A stretch of DNA of 29,761 bases. It comes from a virus. Position numbers and translations under genes: made by a program. The stretch is from the IMG/VR virus record IMGVR_UViG_3300013195_000005, positions 13,577-43,337 of that record; one strand, 5' to 3'. Under the pieces are notes generated by a model, which searched no databases, was not told the DNA's origin, and saw only the letters and a program-made list of their open reading frames with translations. Shown in pieces: positions 22,775 through 29,061 of the stretch (positions within the stretch are counted from its first letter, which is position 1; each line of letters opens with the position of its first letter).

Positions 22775-24642
22775 TGGCATTTATTGATCTCGGAAAACTT
22801 AAATTTAACTGGCAGGGAACCTGGAATAACGGCACAGCCTATGAAACGGATGATGTCGTCTTCCACGGGAGCCAGACTTTTGTAGCAACCGCTGATGTTG
22901 CTGCAGGACAAGCTGAACCACAAGCTAATGCTTCCTGGAGCCTAATGGCTGCAGGCTTTAACTACCGTGGTACCTATGCAGGTGGTACTACTTACTATCT
23001 GCATGATGTAGTTACTTACGGTAGCGCCCTTTACATGCTTGAGGGTATCGCAGAAACTGGCAGTCAAACCGGTGTTGATCCTGGTTCTAATCCTGGTTCT
23101 GATAACTGGGAACAGCTGACTCCGGCACCTGCTGCGAACGTCATGCACTCCGTTGGTGACATGGTGTTCCGTAATAACGCTAACGCAAACGCTCGCCTGG
23201 TTATTAGCGAAACCGCTGGTCTAGCACTAAACGTCGGTGAATCTCCTAAGGAGACATATCCTTCTCGTGCCTTTACTTATACCCTAAATGGTACTAACGG
23301 TAACGTAATTAACACCCCTGGTTCGATTGCTGCTGTTACTTATAACATCACGACTAAAAATCAACGTGCTACTAACTATGTTATTGATGGTAGCGACCGC
23401 GACGGTGATATTAACTGGGAGTATGATGGAATCATTCGTGTAAACATTGGCGATACCATTGTATTTAACAACACTAATACTCACAGTGCCCACCCGATGG
23501 CAATCCGTGTTGCCGATGGTGGTGCAAGTGTATCTACTGGTACTTACTCTGGTGAAGGTACTGCAACTGTTACTTGGGTAACTACTGGTGTTACTGCTGG
23601 TACTTACTACTACCAGTGCACTAACCACGCTGGAATGCTTGGTCAAATTATTGTTGAGTCAACTGAAAACCGTCAAGGTTCTGCTGGCGCTAACGGTACC
23701 ATGGAAGTTTGCCGTGGTAAGTCCTACACCATCACTTTGGATGGTCTGACTAGCGGTTTGAACTACAACCTGTTTAATGCTGCTGCACCACAAGCTGGTG
23801 TTACTAATGCTATTACTTCGGGAGAAGGTAACAGTGCTCCTGGGGGTACTGCTTACAGCGGTAGTGCCGTTACATTTACTTTTACTCCGAACGAGACAAC
23901 TCCTGACACTGTTTATTTGAGCAGTGCCTCGAACACTAGCGATCAGGTAGCTATTACTGTCAACGACCTGGCTTACGTGCCTGGTTGGGCTACACCTACT
24001 CCTAGTAATCAACTGGTTCTAGATGATTCTGATGGTACAAATACTTTTACCATCAACACAAATAACCAATCAAACAACCTTCAGTGGACTTTACCGGCCA
24101 TTGCACCTGCAACTAACGACAAAATTATGCAGGTCAGCACTAGCGGTAACATCACTTATGTTGACAAGCCACAGGGTTATATTGAAGCATCCGGTTTCTG
24201 GACAAACCGCCGGAACATGAATAGCAGCACTCAGTATGGCGGATCCGCTAATGTTTGGATTAGAGGTAAACTTACAACTGAAGAATGGGATGACGGTAAC
24301 TTAGGTACTGTCTCTAGCGATCAACTTACTGTCGCCAGTGCAGGTACTTACCTTATAAACTTCTTCGCTTCAGGTCACTATTTTAATGGTTATGTCGCCC
24401 GTCTCCACAATGTAACGACTGGCACAACCTTGTCAGGTTCCCAAGCCGCTTATTCTACGCAGTACTACAACCATACCATCCCTATTGAAGGTATGTGGTA
24501 CGGAACTCTTAATGCCAACGATGTAATTGCTGTTGATTTTAATATTCAATCAGCTTACTCCTCTGGTTATCAATATAACTATTGGGCAAACCCTGTCCAA
24601 ACCTTTGAAACCGGCATCCTTATGTATAAAATCTCTACTTAA
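22774..24642 (+). CDS. Tail fibre/receptor-binding protein with CBM-like repeats and cupredoxin-like domain
   Basis: This 622-residue protein appears modular. Residues 10-60 and 65-120 are two related repeats (NWQGTWNNGTAYETDDVVFH and NYRGTYAGGTTYYLHDVVTY) like the chitin/cellulose-binding CBM5/12 type found in phage fibres. Residues about 170-300 look like a cupredoxin: GDTIVFNNTNTHSAHPM (His237/His240) and YYYQCTNHAGMLGQI (Cys282, His285, Met288) give a His, Cys, His, Met set like type-1 copper ligands. Two beta segments follow, then a C-terminal jelly-roll-like head (SSDQLTVASAGTYLINFFAS, ending GILMYKIST) resembling C1q/TNF-type fibre tips. A 12-bp tandem repeat (23078-23101) encodes SNPGS linkers. 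Likely role: host recognition. Domain calls are by eye; copper binding is untested. Confidence 0.78.
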   Translation: MAFIDLGKLKFNWQGTWNNGTAYETDDVVFHGSQTFVATADVAAGQAEPQANASWSLMAAGFNYRGTYAGGTTYYLHDVVTYGSALYMLEGIAETGSQTGVDPGSNPGSDNWEQLTPAPAANVMHSVGDMVFRNNANANARLVISETAGLALNVGESPKETYPSRAFTYTLNGTNGNVINTPGSIAAVTYNITTKNQRATNYVIDGSDRDGDINWEYDGIIRVNIGDTIVFNNTNTHSAHPMAIRVADGGASVSTGTYSGEGTATVTWVTTGVTAGTYYYQCTNHAGMLGQIIVESTENRQGSAGANGTMEVCRGKSYTITLDGLTSGLNYNLFNAAAPQAGVTNAITSGEGNSAPGGTAYSGSAVTFTFTPNETTPDTVYLSSASNTSDQVAITVNDLAYVPGWATPTPSNQLVLDDSDGTNTFTINTNNQSNNLQWTLPAIAPATNDKIMQVSTSGNITYVDKPQGYIEASGFWTNRRNMNSSTQYGGSANVWIRGKLTTEEWDDGNLGTVSSDQLTVASAGTYLINFFASGHYFNGYVARLHNVTTGTTLSGSQAAYSTQYYNHTIPIEGMWYGTLNANDVIAVDFNIQSAYSSGYQYNYWANPVQTFETGILMYKIST

Positions 24643-24644
24643 TC

Positions 24645-24971
24645 ATGAAAGTTTCTTACGCAATCATGCATGGAATTGAAACTGGTACTATTCAAAAACC
24701 AGAATTCATGCATTATAGTGAGGATGATTCTACCATCCTCAGTTGGGAAGGCTCTCCCAGACCAACTGACGAAGTACTGCAAGCAGCTTGGACAGCTTTT
24801 GGTGGTGAAGCAGCGATTTCTGATGCCGGTAAAAAACAGGCACGGAAAGAGCGCTTTGCAATTGAAGCCGATCCATTGTTCTTCCAAGTCCAACGTGGTG
24901 AAATCGAGCAAAGCGTTTATGACGCAAAAGTTGCTGAAATCCGCGCAGACCTTCCTCTATCTACTGATTAA
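24645..24971 (+). CDS. Small protein next to tail fibre, tail-assembly-chaperone-like
   Basis: This 108-residue acidic protein starts two bases after the fibre stop. The C-terminal half has the pattern KKQARKERFAIEADPLFFQV followed by QRGEIEQSVYDAKVAEIRAD LP (Asp-Pro-Leu, then Val-x-x-Ile-Arg-x-x-x-Pro), which is common in small proteins encoded just behind fibre genes of marine phages and in XkdW-like families. The N-terminus is a short beta segment (SYAIMHGIETGTIQKPEF). A role in fibre folding or assembly is a reasonable guess based on position and pattern. No catalytic residues or membrane segments are visible. Confidence 0.68.
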   Translation: MKVSYAIMHGIETGTIQKPEFMHYSEDDSTILSWEGSPRPTDEVLQAAWTAFGGEAAISDAGKKQARKERFAIEADPLFFQVQRGEIEQSVYDAKVAEIRADLPLSTD

Positions 24972-24973
24972 AA

Positions 24974-25144
24974 ATGATCACCCTTATCCGTCCAATCCTG
25001 TTCAGCTTTTTGAACTCTGACAAAGTTAAAATGCTTATCGTTGACATGCTGACTAAGTTGGCAGAGTCTACTGATAATGAAGTTGACGATAAAGCCGTTG
25101 AGTTTATCCGCAACGGTTTGTTCCCTGCTAAACCCCTTGATTAA
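24974..25144 (+). CDS. Small conserved phage protein (56 aa), unknown function
   Basis: This ORF begins two bases after the preceding stop and ends in a TAATG overlap with the next gene. It encodes 56 residues: MITLIRPILFSFLNSDKVKM then LIVDMLTKLAESTDNEVDDK and AVEFIRNGLFP. The N-terminus is hydrophobic and may associate with membranes, but the segment is short. Similar small proteins with an N-terminal IRP[IL]LFSFL motif occur near fibre genes in other marine phages as far as I recall. Function unknown. It was too short for a standard length cutoff, but its tight packing on both sides supports it. Confidence 0.68.
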   Translation: MITLIRPILFSFLNSDKVKMLIVDMLTKLAESTDNEVDDKAVEFIRNGLFPAKPLD

Positions 25145-25698
25145 TGAAATTCCTTACAACTGGATATGATCTAACTGCTACTAGCAGCGGTGCTAGCCAA
25201 GCATTATCTGGAAAGGCTACTAAAGTCAGCTTGTTTGCAGAAGCAGCTATGAATTTTAGTGTTGTACCTGGTACACTGGGTTCGTTTAGTTTTGCTGTTT
25301 CTGCAGCTGCTGCAGCTGAGGTGTTTGAATCCAGAACCGTTACGTTTACCGGAACTGCTTTTGGTGTTGGTGATGTACTTCGTATCACTGTTGATGGTAC
25401 TAATGTTGATGTAACTGTTAGTGGGTTTGAACCTGAACCTGCAGCTTCTGATTTTCAAGCTGCTGCTGTTGCTAACGGTACAGTTGATGCAGCTTTTACT
25501 GTAACTGTAGACAAAAACGTAGTCACTATTACACATAAAACGGTTAACACTGCTTTTACTTTAAGCAGTACTATTGTAAGTCGCAACATTCCTCACCACA
25601 TCGGTGCCAGTGAGCGGCTTACTATTGATGTACCACCCGGCAGCACCATCCGTGCTAAAGCCAGTAGCGGTACTTTGAATATCTCTGAACTAGAATAA
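25144..25698 (+). CDS. Beta-rich putative virion protein, unknown function
   Basis: This 184-residue protein is dominated by Thr, Val, Ala and Ser with alternating beta patterns (RTVTFTGTAFGVGDVLRITV, DGTNVDVTVSGF, FTVTVDKNVVTITHKTVN). There is no signal peptide. One Ala run (SAAAAAEVF) may be a hinge between two beta domains. The middle segment resembles the Ig-like or adhesin beta sandwiches found in phage decoration and fibre proteins, but I cannot name a family. It lies between the fibre genes and the lysis/packaging genes, so a structural or adhesion role is likely by position. Overlap TAATG on both ends indicates co-translation. Confidence 0.72.
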   Translation: MKFLTTGYDLTATSSGASQALSGKATKVSLFAEAAMNFSVVPGTLGSFSFAVSAAAAAEVFESRTVTFTGTAFGVGDVLRITVDGTNVDVTVSGFEPEPAASDFQAAAVANGTVDAAFTVTVDKNVVTITHKTVNTAFTLSSTIVSRNIPHHIGASERLTIDVPPGSTIRAKASSGTLNISELE

Positions 25699-26156
25699 TG
25701 GATTTAGGTGAGCCGCCAGTACTACCCTACATACGGCTCCCTGAGCCCCTTCAATTACCCCGTCCTATACTGGAGGTACCAAGCGCCGATATACCCTCGT
25801 ATAAGCCGCTTGTAGTGCCTCCTAGCAACCTTAGACCACCTCCGGGGATCAAGGGTACCACACCCTCAGAACAACCACCCGCTAAACCTCGCATTCCACA
25901 AGTACCGCAAGCACCACCAGTCCCTACAGTTCGTATACCTACGACAGAGATTGATGTGCCGGTACCTGACGGAATTGTACTAACGACAGCTGCTACAACT
26001 GCTGTTGTGTCTGTTGCAGCCACCCTGACTGCTACCTCTTTGTTTAAGTGGCTAGTTACTGCGATGAAACCCATCTTTAAAACGGCATGGACAAAGATAA
26101 CAAAAAAGAAGGCTTCATCAAATTCCTCGTCCTCGTCTGGTCCGCAGGACTCCTGA
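25698..26156 (+). CDS. Proline-rich protein with C-terminal membrane segment
   Basis: This 152-residue protein has a striking design: residues 1-90 are about one quarter proline (PVLPYIRLPEPLQLPRPILE, PPSNLRPPPGIKG, VPQAPPVPTVRIP), residues 93-115 form one transmembrane helix (VLTTAATTAVVSVAATLTAT), and the rest is basic with a Ser tail. No signal peptide precedes the Pro-rich part. It is followed by a nested membrane ORF in another frame. Such topology could place a stiff proline arm on one side of the membrane to span the periplasm or bind a partner in lysis, but no named family is recognised. Calling it a spanin would go beyond the evidence. Confidence 0.75.
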   Translation: MDLGEPPVLPYIRLPEPLQLPRPILEVPSADIPSYKPLVVPPSNLRPPPGIKGTTPSEQPPAKPRIPQVPQAPPVPTVRIPTTEIDVPVPDGIVLTTAATTAVVSVAATLTATSLFKWLVTAMKPIFKTAWTKITKKKASSNSSSSSGPQDS

Positions 26157-26263
26157 CGGCATCGTACGCAGGATGGATGGAAAAGATGGACCCTACTTAT
26201 GTAGCCTCTATCCTTAGCGGCACTCTAGCAACTTTTTCTATTACACGAGAAAAAAAAGAATGA
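26087..26263 (+). CDS. Putative holin (58 aa, nested)
   Basis: This ORF starts at ATG 26087 inside the proline-rich gene (overlap of 70 bases, different frame) and ends in an overlap with the next start (AATGA at 26259-26263). It encodes 58 residues: a charged head (MDKDNKKEGF), a hydrophobic segment (IKFLVLVWSAGLLTASYAGW), a short loop with charged residues, a second hydrophobic segment (YVASILSGTLATFSI) and a charged tail (TREKKE). Two membrane helices with charged ends and under 70 residues is the layout of class II holins such as T7 gp17.5 (67 residues), and the gene sits at the corresponding place after the fibre genes and before small terminase. Holins time lysis by opening the inner membrane. 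No sequence homology is claimed. Confidence 0.66.
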   Translation: MDKDNKKEGFIKFLVLVWSAGLLTASYAGWMEKMDPTYVASILSGTLATFSITREKKE

Positions 26264-26610
26264 AAAAGCTACTTCTGTTGCTGCTGTTGGCTACGCCGGC
26301 ATCAGCTCAAACTGTTACCCCGCAGTTTACGCAGGGTTCGATGCAGTCAAACACCACTACTACCACCAACATCACCAGAACCATTAACACTGATGTATAT
26401 GGTGGTGCATATTCATCATGGTCTGGAACCAATGTAACCCCAAGCGGGGATATAACAGATTCTGCAACTACCTGGTCAATTACTACCGCAGGAAACGATT
26501 TTCAACTGGAGACAGTAACCAGAGCTGCAGGAATCGTCGAGGACATCGACCTCACCGAAACAATTACGCAAACTTCTACCACTACTTCCTTATCTATTTT
26601 CTCGCAGTAG
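26260..26610 (+). CDS. Secreted protein with signal peptide, unknown function
   Basis: This 116-residue protein starts in the overlap with the holin candidate. It has a textbook signal peptide (MKK, seven leucines, ATPASA then Gln17). The mature part is Thr/Ser-rich and beta-like, containing TTTTNITRTINTDVYGGAYS, a SWSGTNVTPSGDI segment, and a Gln/Leu/Glu motif FQLETVTRAAGIVE followed by TSTTTSLSIFSQ at its end. I recall similar endings in cyanophage proteins of unknown function. It is presumably exported to the periplasm or outer membrane late in infection or packaged in virions. Another reading frame with its own signal-like segment overlaps its last 190 bases. Confidence 0.76.
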   Translation: MKKLLLLLLLATPASAQTVTPQFTQGSMQSNTTTTTNITRTINTDVYGGAYSSWSGTNVTPSGDITDSATTWSITTAGNDFQLETVTRAAGIVEDIDLTETITQTSTTTSLSIFSQ

Positions 26611-27143
26611 CGCCAGCTTATGCAGAAGAACCTAGAGTACAGAATACGTCTAACCCAGTCGCAGCTGCAACAGGAAATGTTACTAATCAAGCGGTCCAAT
26701 TTCAGAATAACGGTGCTCCTAGCCGTCAATATTTTGGCGCTAACAATTCTTGTAATGGAGCTACTATGACGTTTAGCCCGTTCTATATGGGCAACGACAC
26801 TATTCCGATGGATCCGACTGGTTATGTTACTAGCAATAACTGGGGTGCACAGCTAAACTTTAGCGTACCCCTAGATGGCAGCATGGTCGAAACATGTAAA
26901 CACATTGCTAAGCGACATGAACAAAAGATGCGGTTAGAGTACGAGCTTTTTCGTGCTAAAAGTTGTACTGACATTTTAAAGGCTGGGTTTATGTTTAGAC
27001 CTGGCAGCAGAGTAGAAGCGCTTTGCAACGATATTGTACCAATTGTATCTATAAACAATGCTAGAAGCCCTAGTGAGCGTAGCGATAGCCGGAATAGCGG
27101 CAGGAGCAGCTCTCAACAACCGCCTACACCAAAGAGTGAATAA
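26418..27143 (+). CDS. Secreted/envelope protein, start uncertain (overlaps preceding gene)
   Basis: The convincing coding part begins near 26590 with a signal-peptide-like stretch (YHYFLIYFLAVAPAYA then EEPR, cleavage about 26624/26625) and continues to 27143. The mature part has YFGANNSCNGATMTFSPFYM, WGAQLNFSVPLDGSMVETCK, a helix of charged residues (HIAKRHEQKMRLEYELFRAK) and four cysteines that may pair. No ATG, GTG or TTG lies close to the signal core; the nearest in-frame ATG is 26418, which would add about 50 basic residues ahead of it and overlap the preceding gene by 193 bases. Alternatives are a rare start codon (ATC 26592, CTG 26472) or a -1 frameshift from the preceding gene. The C-terminus is Ser/Arg-rich and overlaps the spanin-like gene by 86 bases. 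Confidence 0.65.
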   Translation: MVWNQCNPKRGYNRFCNYLVNYYRRKRFSTGDSNQSCRNRRGHRPHRNNYANFYHYFLIYFLAVAPAYAEEPRVQNTSNPVAAATGNVTNQAVQFQNNGAPSRQYFGANNSCNGATMTFSPFYMGNDTIPMDPTGYVTSNNWGAQLNFSVPLDGSMVETCKHIAKRHEQKMRLEYELFRAKSCTDILKAGFMFRPGSRVEALCNDIVPIVSINNARSPSERSDSRNSGRSSSQQPPTPKSE

Positions 27144-27312
27144 TGTACATGATCGTATCAGTGGTCTCGACCGGCGGATAGATGCAATTGAACTTGGCGT
27201 TGCCCAGGATTATGTGTCTAAAGCCGATTTGTCAGTCATGACAAAACGTATGGAAGACCACATGGTACGTATCGAAAACAAACTTGATCAAATAGTCTTA
27301 CGCAATGGCTAA
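27058..27312 (+). CDS. Spanin-like (Rz-type) membrane-anchored coiled-coil protein
   Basis: This 84-residue protein has one N-terminal membrane helix (MLEALVSVAIAGIAAGAALN) followed by a coiled-coil body: NRLHQRVNNVHDRISGLDRR, then VSKADLSVMTKRMEDHMVRI and ENKLDQIV with heptad spacing of Leu/Ile/Val/Met. This is the shape of an inner-membrane spanin (T7 gp18.5, lambda Rz), which joins inner and outer membranes to finish lysis. In T7 the equivalent gene lies right beside the small terminase, as here. No lipoprotein partner (lipobox LxxC) was found nested in it. The family has no proven function in cyanophages, and an alternative is a virion-associated membrane protein. Confidence 0.62.
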   Translation: MLEALVSVAIAGIAAGAALNNRLHQRVNNVHDRISGLDRRIDAIELGVAQDYVSKADLSVMTKRMEDHMVRIENKLDQIVLRNG

Positions 27313-27550
27313 CAAAAAGGCAACAGAAGATCAGTTTAACGAGCTACATAACCTTGTGACTACAGAATTCCTTGCCCGTATTAAATCTGGTGAGGCTACG
27401 ACACAAGACCTTAAAGCAGCTTGTGACTGGTTGAAAACTAATGACATCAGTGGTGTAGCCTACGAAGGCAACCCCTTGTCTAAACTGGCACAAGTAATGC
27501 CACAGGTAGACCCGGAACTCGTACAAAGTAGACTTTATGGCAAGCGGTAG
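27305..27550 (+). CDS. Terminase small subunit, T7 gp18-like
   Basis: This 81-residue protein (T7 gp18 is 89) carries a pattern typical for podovirus small terminases: KKATEDQFNELHNLVTTEFL, then ARIKSGEATTQDLKAACDWL, then GNPLSKLAQVMPQVDPELVQ and RLYG. The central part is a helix-turn-helix-like segment that would bind DNA. Small terminase recognises the genome end on the concatemer and delivers it to the large subunit for packaging. It overlaps its upstream neighbour by eight bases and the downstream basic gene by 14 bases. In T7 gene 18 and gene 19 are nearly adjacent; here three extra genes separate them. Confidence 0.86.
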   Translation: MANKKATEDQFNELHNLVTTEFLARIKSGEATTQDLKAACDWLKTNDISGVAYEGNPLSKLAQVMPQVDPELVQSRLYGKR

Positions 27551-27782
27551 CACCTCAAATTACTACAAAAACAATGATGGCGCTAGAAAGCGCCGTAATG
27601 CACAGCAAGCTAAGTACAACAAGACCAAAAAAGGTCTAAAAATTCGTACAGCTGCTAACAAACTCAATCGAAAGCTGGGAACTTATGGAAACGGCGACGG
27701 TAAGGATGCTTCTCACACAGGACCAAATCGAGGTAAACTCGAAAGTCCTAAGAAGAACCGTACCCGACCTCGCCTTGCATGA
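27537..27782 (+). CDS. Small basic phage protein, KLNRKLGTYGNGDGKD family
   Basis: This 81-residue, very basic protein contains YYKNNDGARKRRNAQQAKYN and KTKKGLKIRTAANKLNRKLG, then TYGNGDGKDASHTGPNRG, and ends KKNRTRPRLA. The central motif NRKLGTYGNGDGKDASH occurs in many phages, generally beside terminase genes, and no function is known to me. Asp, Gly and His in DGKDASH give it a possible metal- or nucleotide-binding loop but no catalytic set can be argued. The gene begins inside the small terminase stop and ends in ATGA with the HNH gene, so all of these are probably expressed together. Confidence 0.76.
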   Translation: MASGSTSNYYKNNDGARKRRNAQQAKYNKTKKGLKIRTAANKLNRKLGTYGNGDGKDASHTGPNRGKLESPKKNRTRPRLA

Positions 27783-28108
27783 CCCCGCTATTCCCAACTC
27801 CTGATCATTATTTACACAACCTAATAACCATGACGTCCCCTGAAGCTAAACGCCTTTGGAGGCGTGCCGTTAAGGAACACTTCGGCTGTACATGCGTTTA
27901 TTGTGGAGAAACTTATGAATTACACGAACTTACACTGGATCACGTTCATCCTCGCTGTCTTGGGGGTGAAGACATTACATCGAATGTCGTACCAGCCTGC
28001 ACCTGTTGTAATCAGGACAAGGGAAGCCACCATTGGCAATCTTGGATGAGAGCCAAATTTGGAACAAACCTCCTTAGAGAGGGACTAATATCATCACACA
28101 TTAACTAG
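27779..28108 (+). CDS. HNH endonuclease, terminase-adjacent
   Basis: This 109-residue protein has the HNH/zinc-finger layout: Cys39-x2-Cys42, Asp54-His55 (LDHVHPRCLGGEDITSN, where His55 is the first H and Asn69 the central N), then Cys74-x2-Cys77-Asn78 with a Lys81 (CTCCNQDKG). The N-terminal helix (SPEAKRLWRRAVKEHFG) may bind DNA. ATG 27779 overlaps the previous stop; ATG 27830 (MTSPEAKRLW) is an alternative start that also keeps the whole domain. HNH nucleases beside terminases assist packaging-site cutting in HK97-like phages, but T7-like phages normally lack one; it could also be a free-standing homing endonuclease. The catalytic His and metal-binding residues look intact. Confidence 0.86.
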   Translation: MTPLFPTPDHYLHNLITMTSPEAKRLWRRAVKEHFGCTCVYCGETYELHELTLDHVHPRCLGGEDITSNVVPACTCCNQDKGSHHWQSWMRAKFGTNLLREGLISSHIN

Positions 28109-28113
28109 GTTTT

Positions 28114-29061
28114 ATGACTCCTGCAGAGTGGATTAAAGCAGTTAATCAGTTGTTAAAAGCTGATCCTAATTTAACTTATAAAGAAGCTCAACAGCAAATG
28201 CTGGATAGGGGTCATTCTAGACCGCCCGGCATTACACAAAAAGGTAGCTCTAAAAGCGGGCGGCGGTTTGGTTTAAAAGCTAAACGTACACGTGGTCAAG
28301 ACCTACGACGAGCTACACAAGAACAGCTTTCTACTGAAGAAGCTAAAGAACAACAACGTCGATTAGCAGATCAACGTCGGGAACAACAAGGTATTGCAGA
28401 TGCAGCCGGTTTAGCCGGTCCACACCGAGAACACTTACATAGTCAAGATATTTCTGGTGAAATCCGCGAAGGTGCACCTGGAGATTATGTTCAAAACGTT
28501 CCTGAAGATATTGCAGCGGCTAAAACTGCTTTAGAACAGTTAATCCGTACACGTTACGGAGGTCGTTACGCAGTTGGAATCGGTAATGCCGGTTTACGTG
28601 TTATCCCAAAAGAATACTTTGACGAAATTGTTAGCCCAGACGATTTACCTGGTGTTGATATTAACGAAAATAATTCTTTAGAAAGCCAACTTGGGGTGCT
28701 AAAAAGTATTTCACAACAAGCACCTCCAGAAAGATTAGGCGGTTTCCAAACACAACAACCTAAAATTAATTCTACAGCTGGTACTATTCATTTTAAACCA
28801 CAACCATTAGGTGGGTTTGATACTACAGCTGTGCCACAGATAGAACAAGAACGGTTAGAAACAGACGATTCATTGCAACAACCACCTATCCAACGCTTTG
28901 CTGATCAAATGATGGGCATTGCTACGGAAGCCAATAAAATCAAAATGTATCACCAAGCTGGTAAAGTTTTTATTCAACGAGTAGTTCCTGCTGCTGTTTC
29001 TACCGGCGCTGCTATTCTTCAAACTGCTGGAGCTTTAGCTGGAATAGGTGGTGAACTATGA
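28114..29061 (+). CDS. Protein of unknown function, AT-rich gene between HNH and large terminase
   Basis: This 315-residue protein has several regions. Residues 1-35 form a helix (AEWIKAVNQLLKADPNLTYK). Residues 40-95 are basic and Gln/Glu/Arg-rich. At about 105-140, HREHLHSQDISGEIREGAPG is followed by DYVQNVPEDIAAAKTALEQL, which resembles the end of an HNH/endonuclease VII-like module but lacks its full residue set. Residues 150-175 (GGRYAVGIGNAGLRVIP) are beta-like. A Gln/Pro-rich linker follows, and the C-terminus is a hydrophobic helix (VVPAAVSTGAAILQTAGALA). Its DNA is more AT-rich than neighbours, with frequent TTA leucine codons, hinting at separate origin. No known family is recognised. 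Confidence 0.7.
   Translation: MTPAEWIKAVNQLLKADPNLTYKEAQQQMLDRGHSRPPGITQKGSSKSGRRFGLKAKRTRGQDLRRATQEQLSTEEAKEQQRRLADQRREQQGIADAAGLAGPHREHLHSQDISGEIREGAPGDYVQNVPEDIAAAKTALEQLIRTRYGGRYAVGIGNAGLRVIPKEYFDEIVSPDDLPGVDINENNSLESQLGVLKSISQQAPPERLGGFQTQQPKINSTAGTIHFKPQPLGGFDTTAVPQIEQERLETDDSLQQPPIQRFADQMMGIATEANKIKMYHQAGKVFIQRVVPAAVSTGAAILQTAGALAGIGGEL

Noticed and set aside
23078-23101. Tandem 12-bp repeat in the fibre gene
   Set aside because: It simply encodes a repeated SNPGS-type linker; two copies are not enough to claim phase variation.
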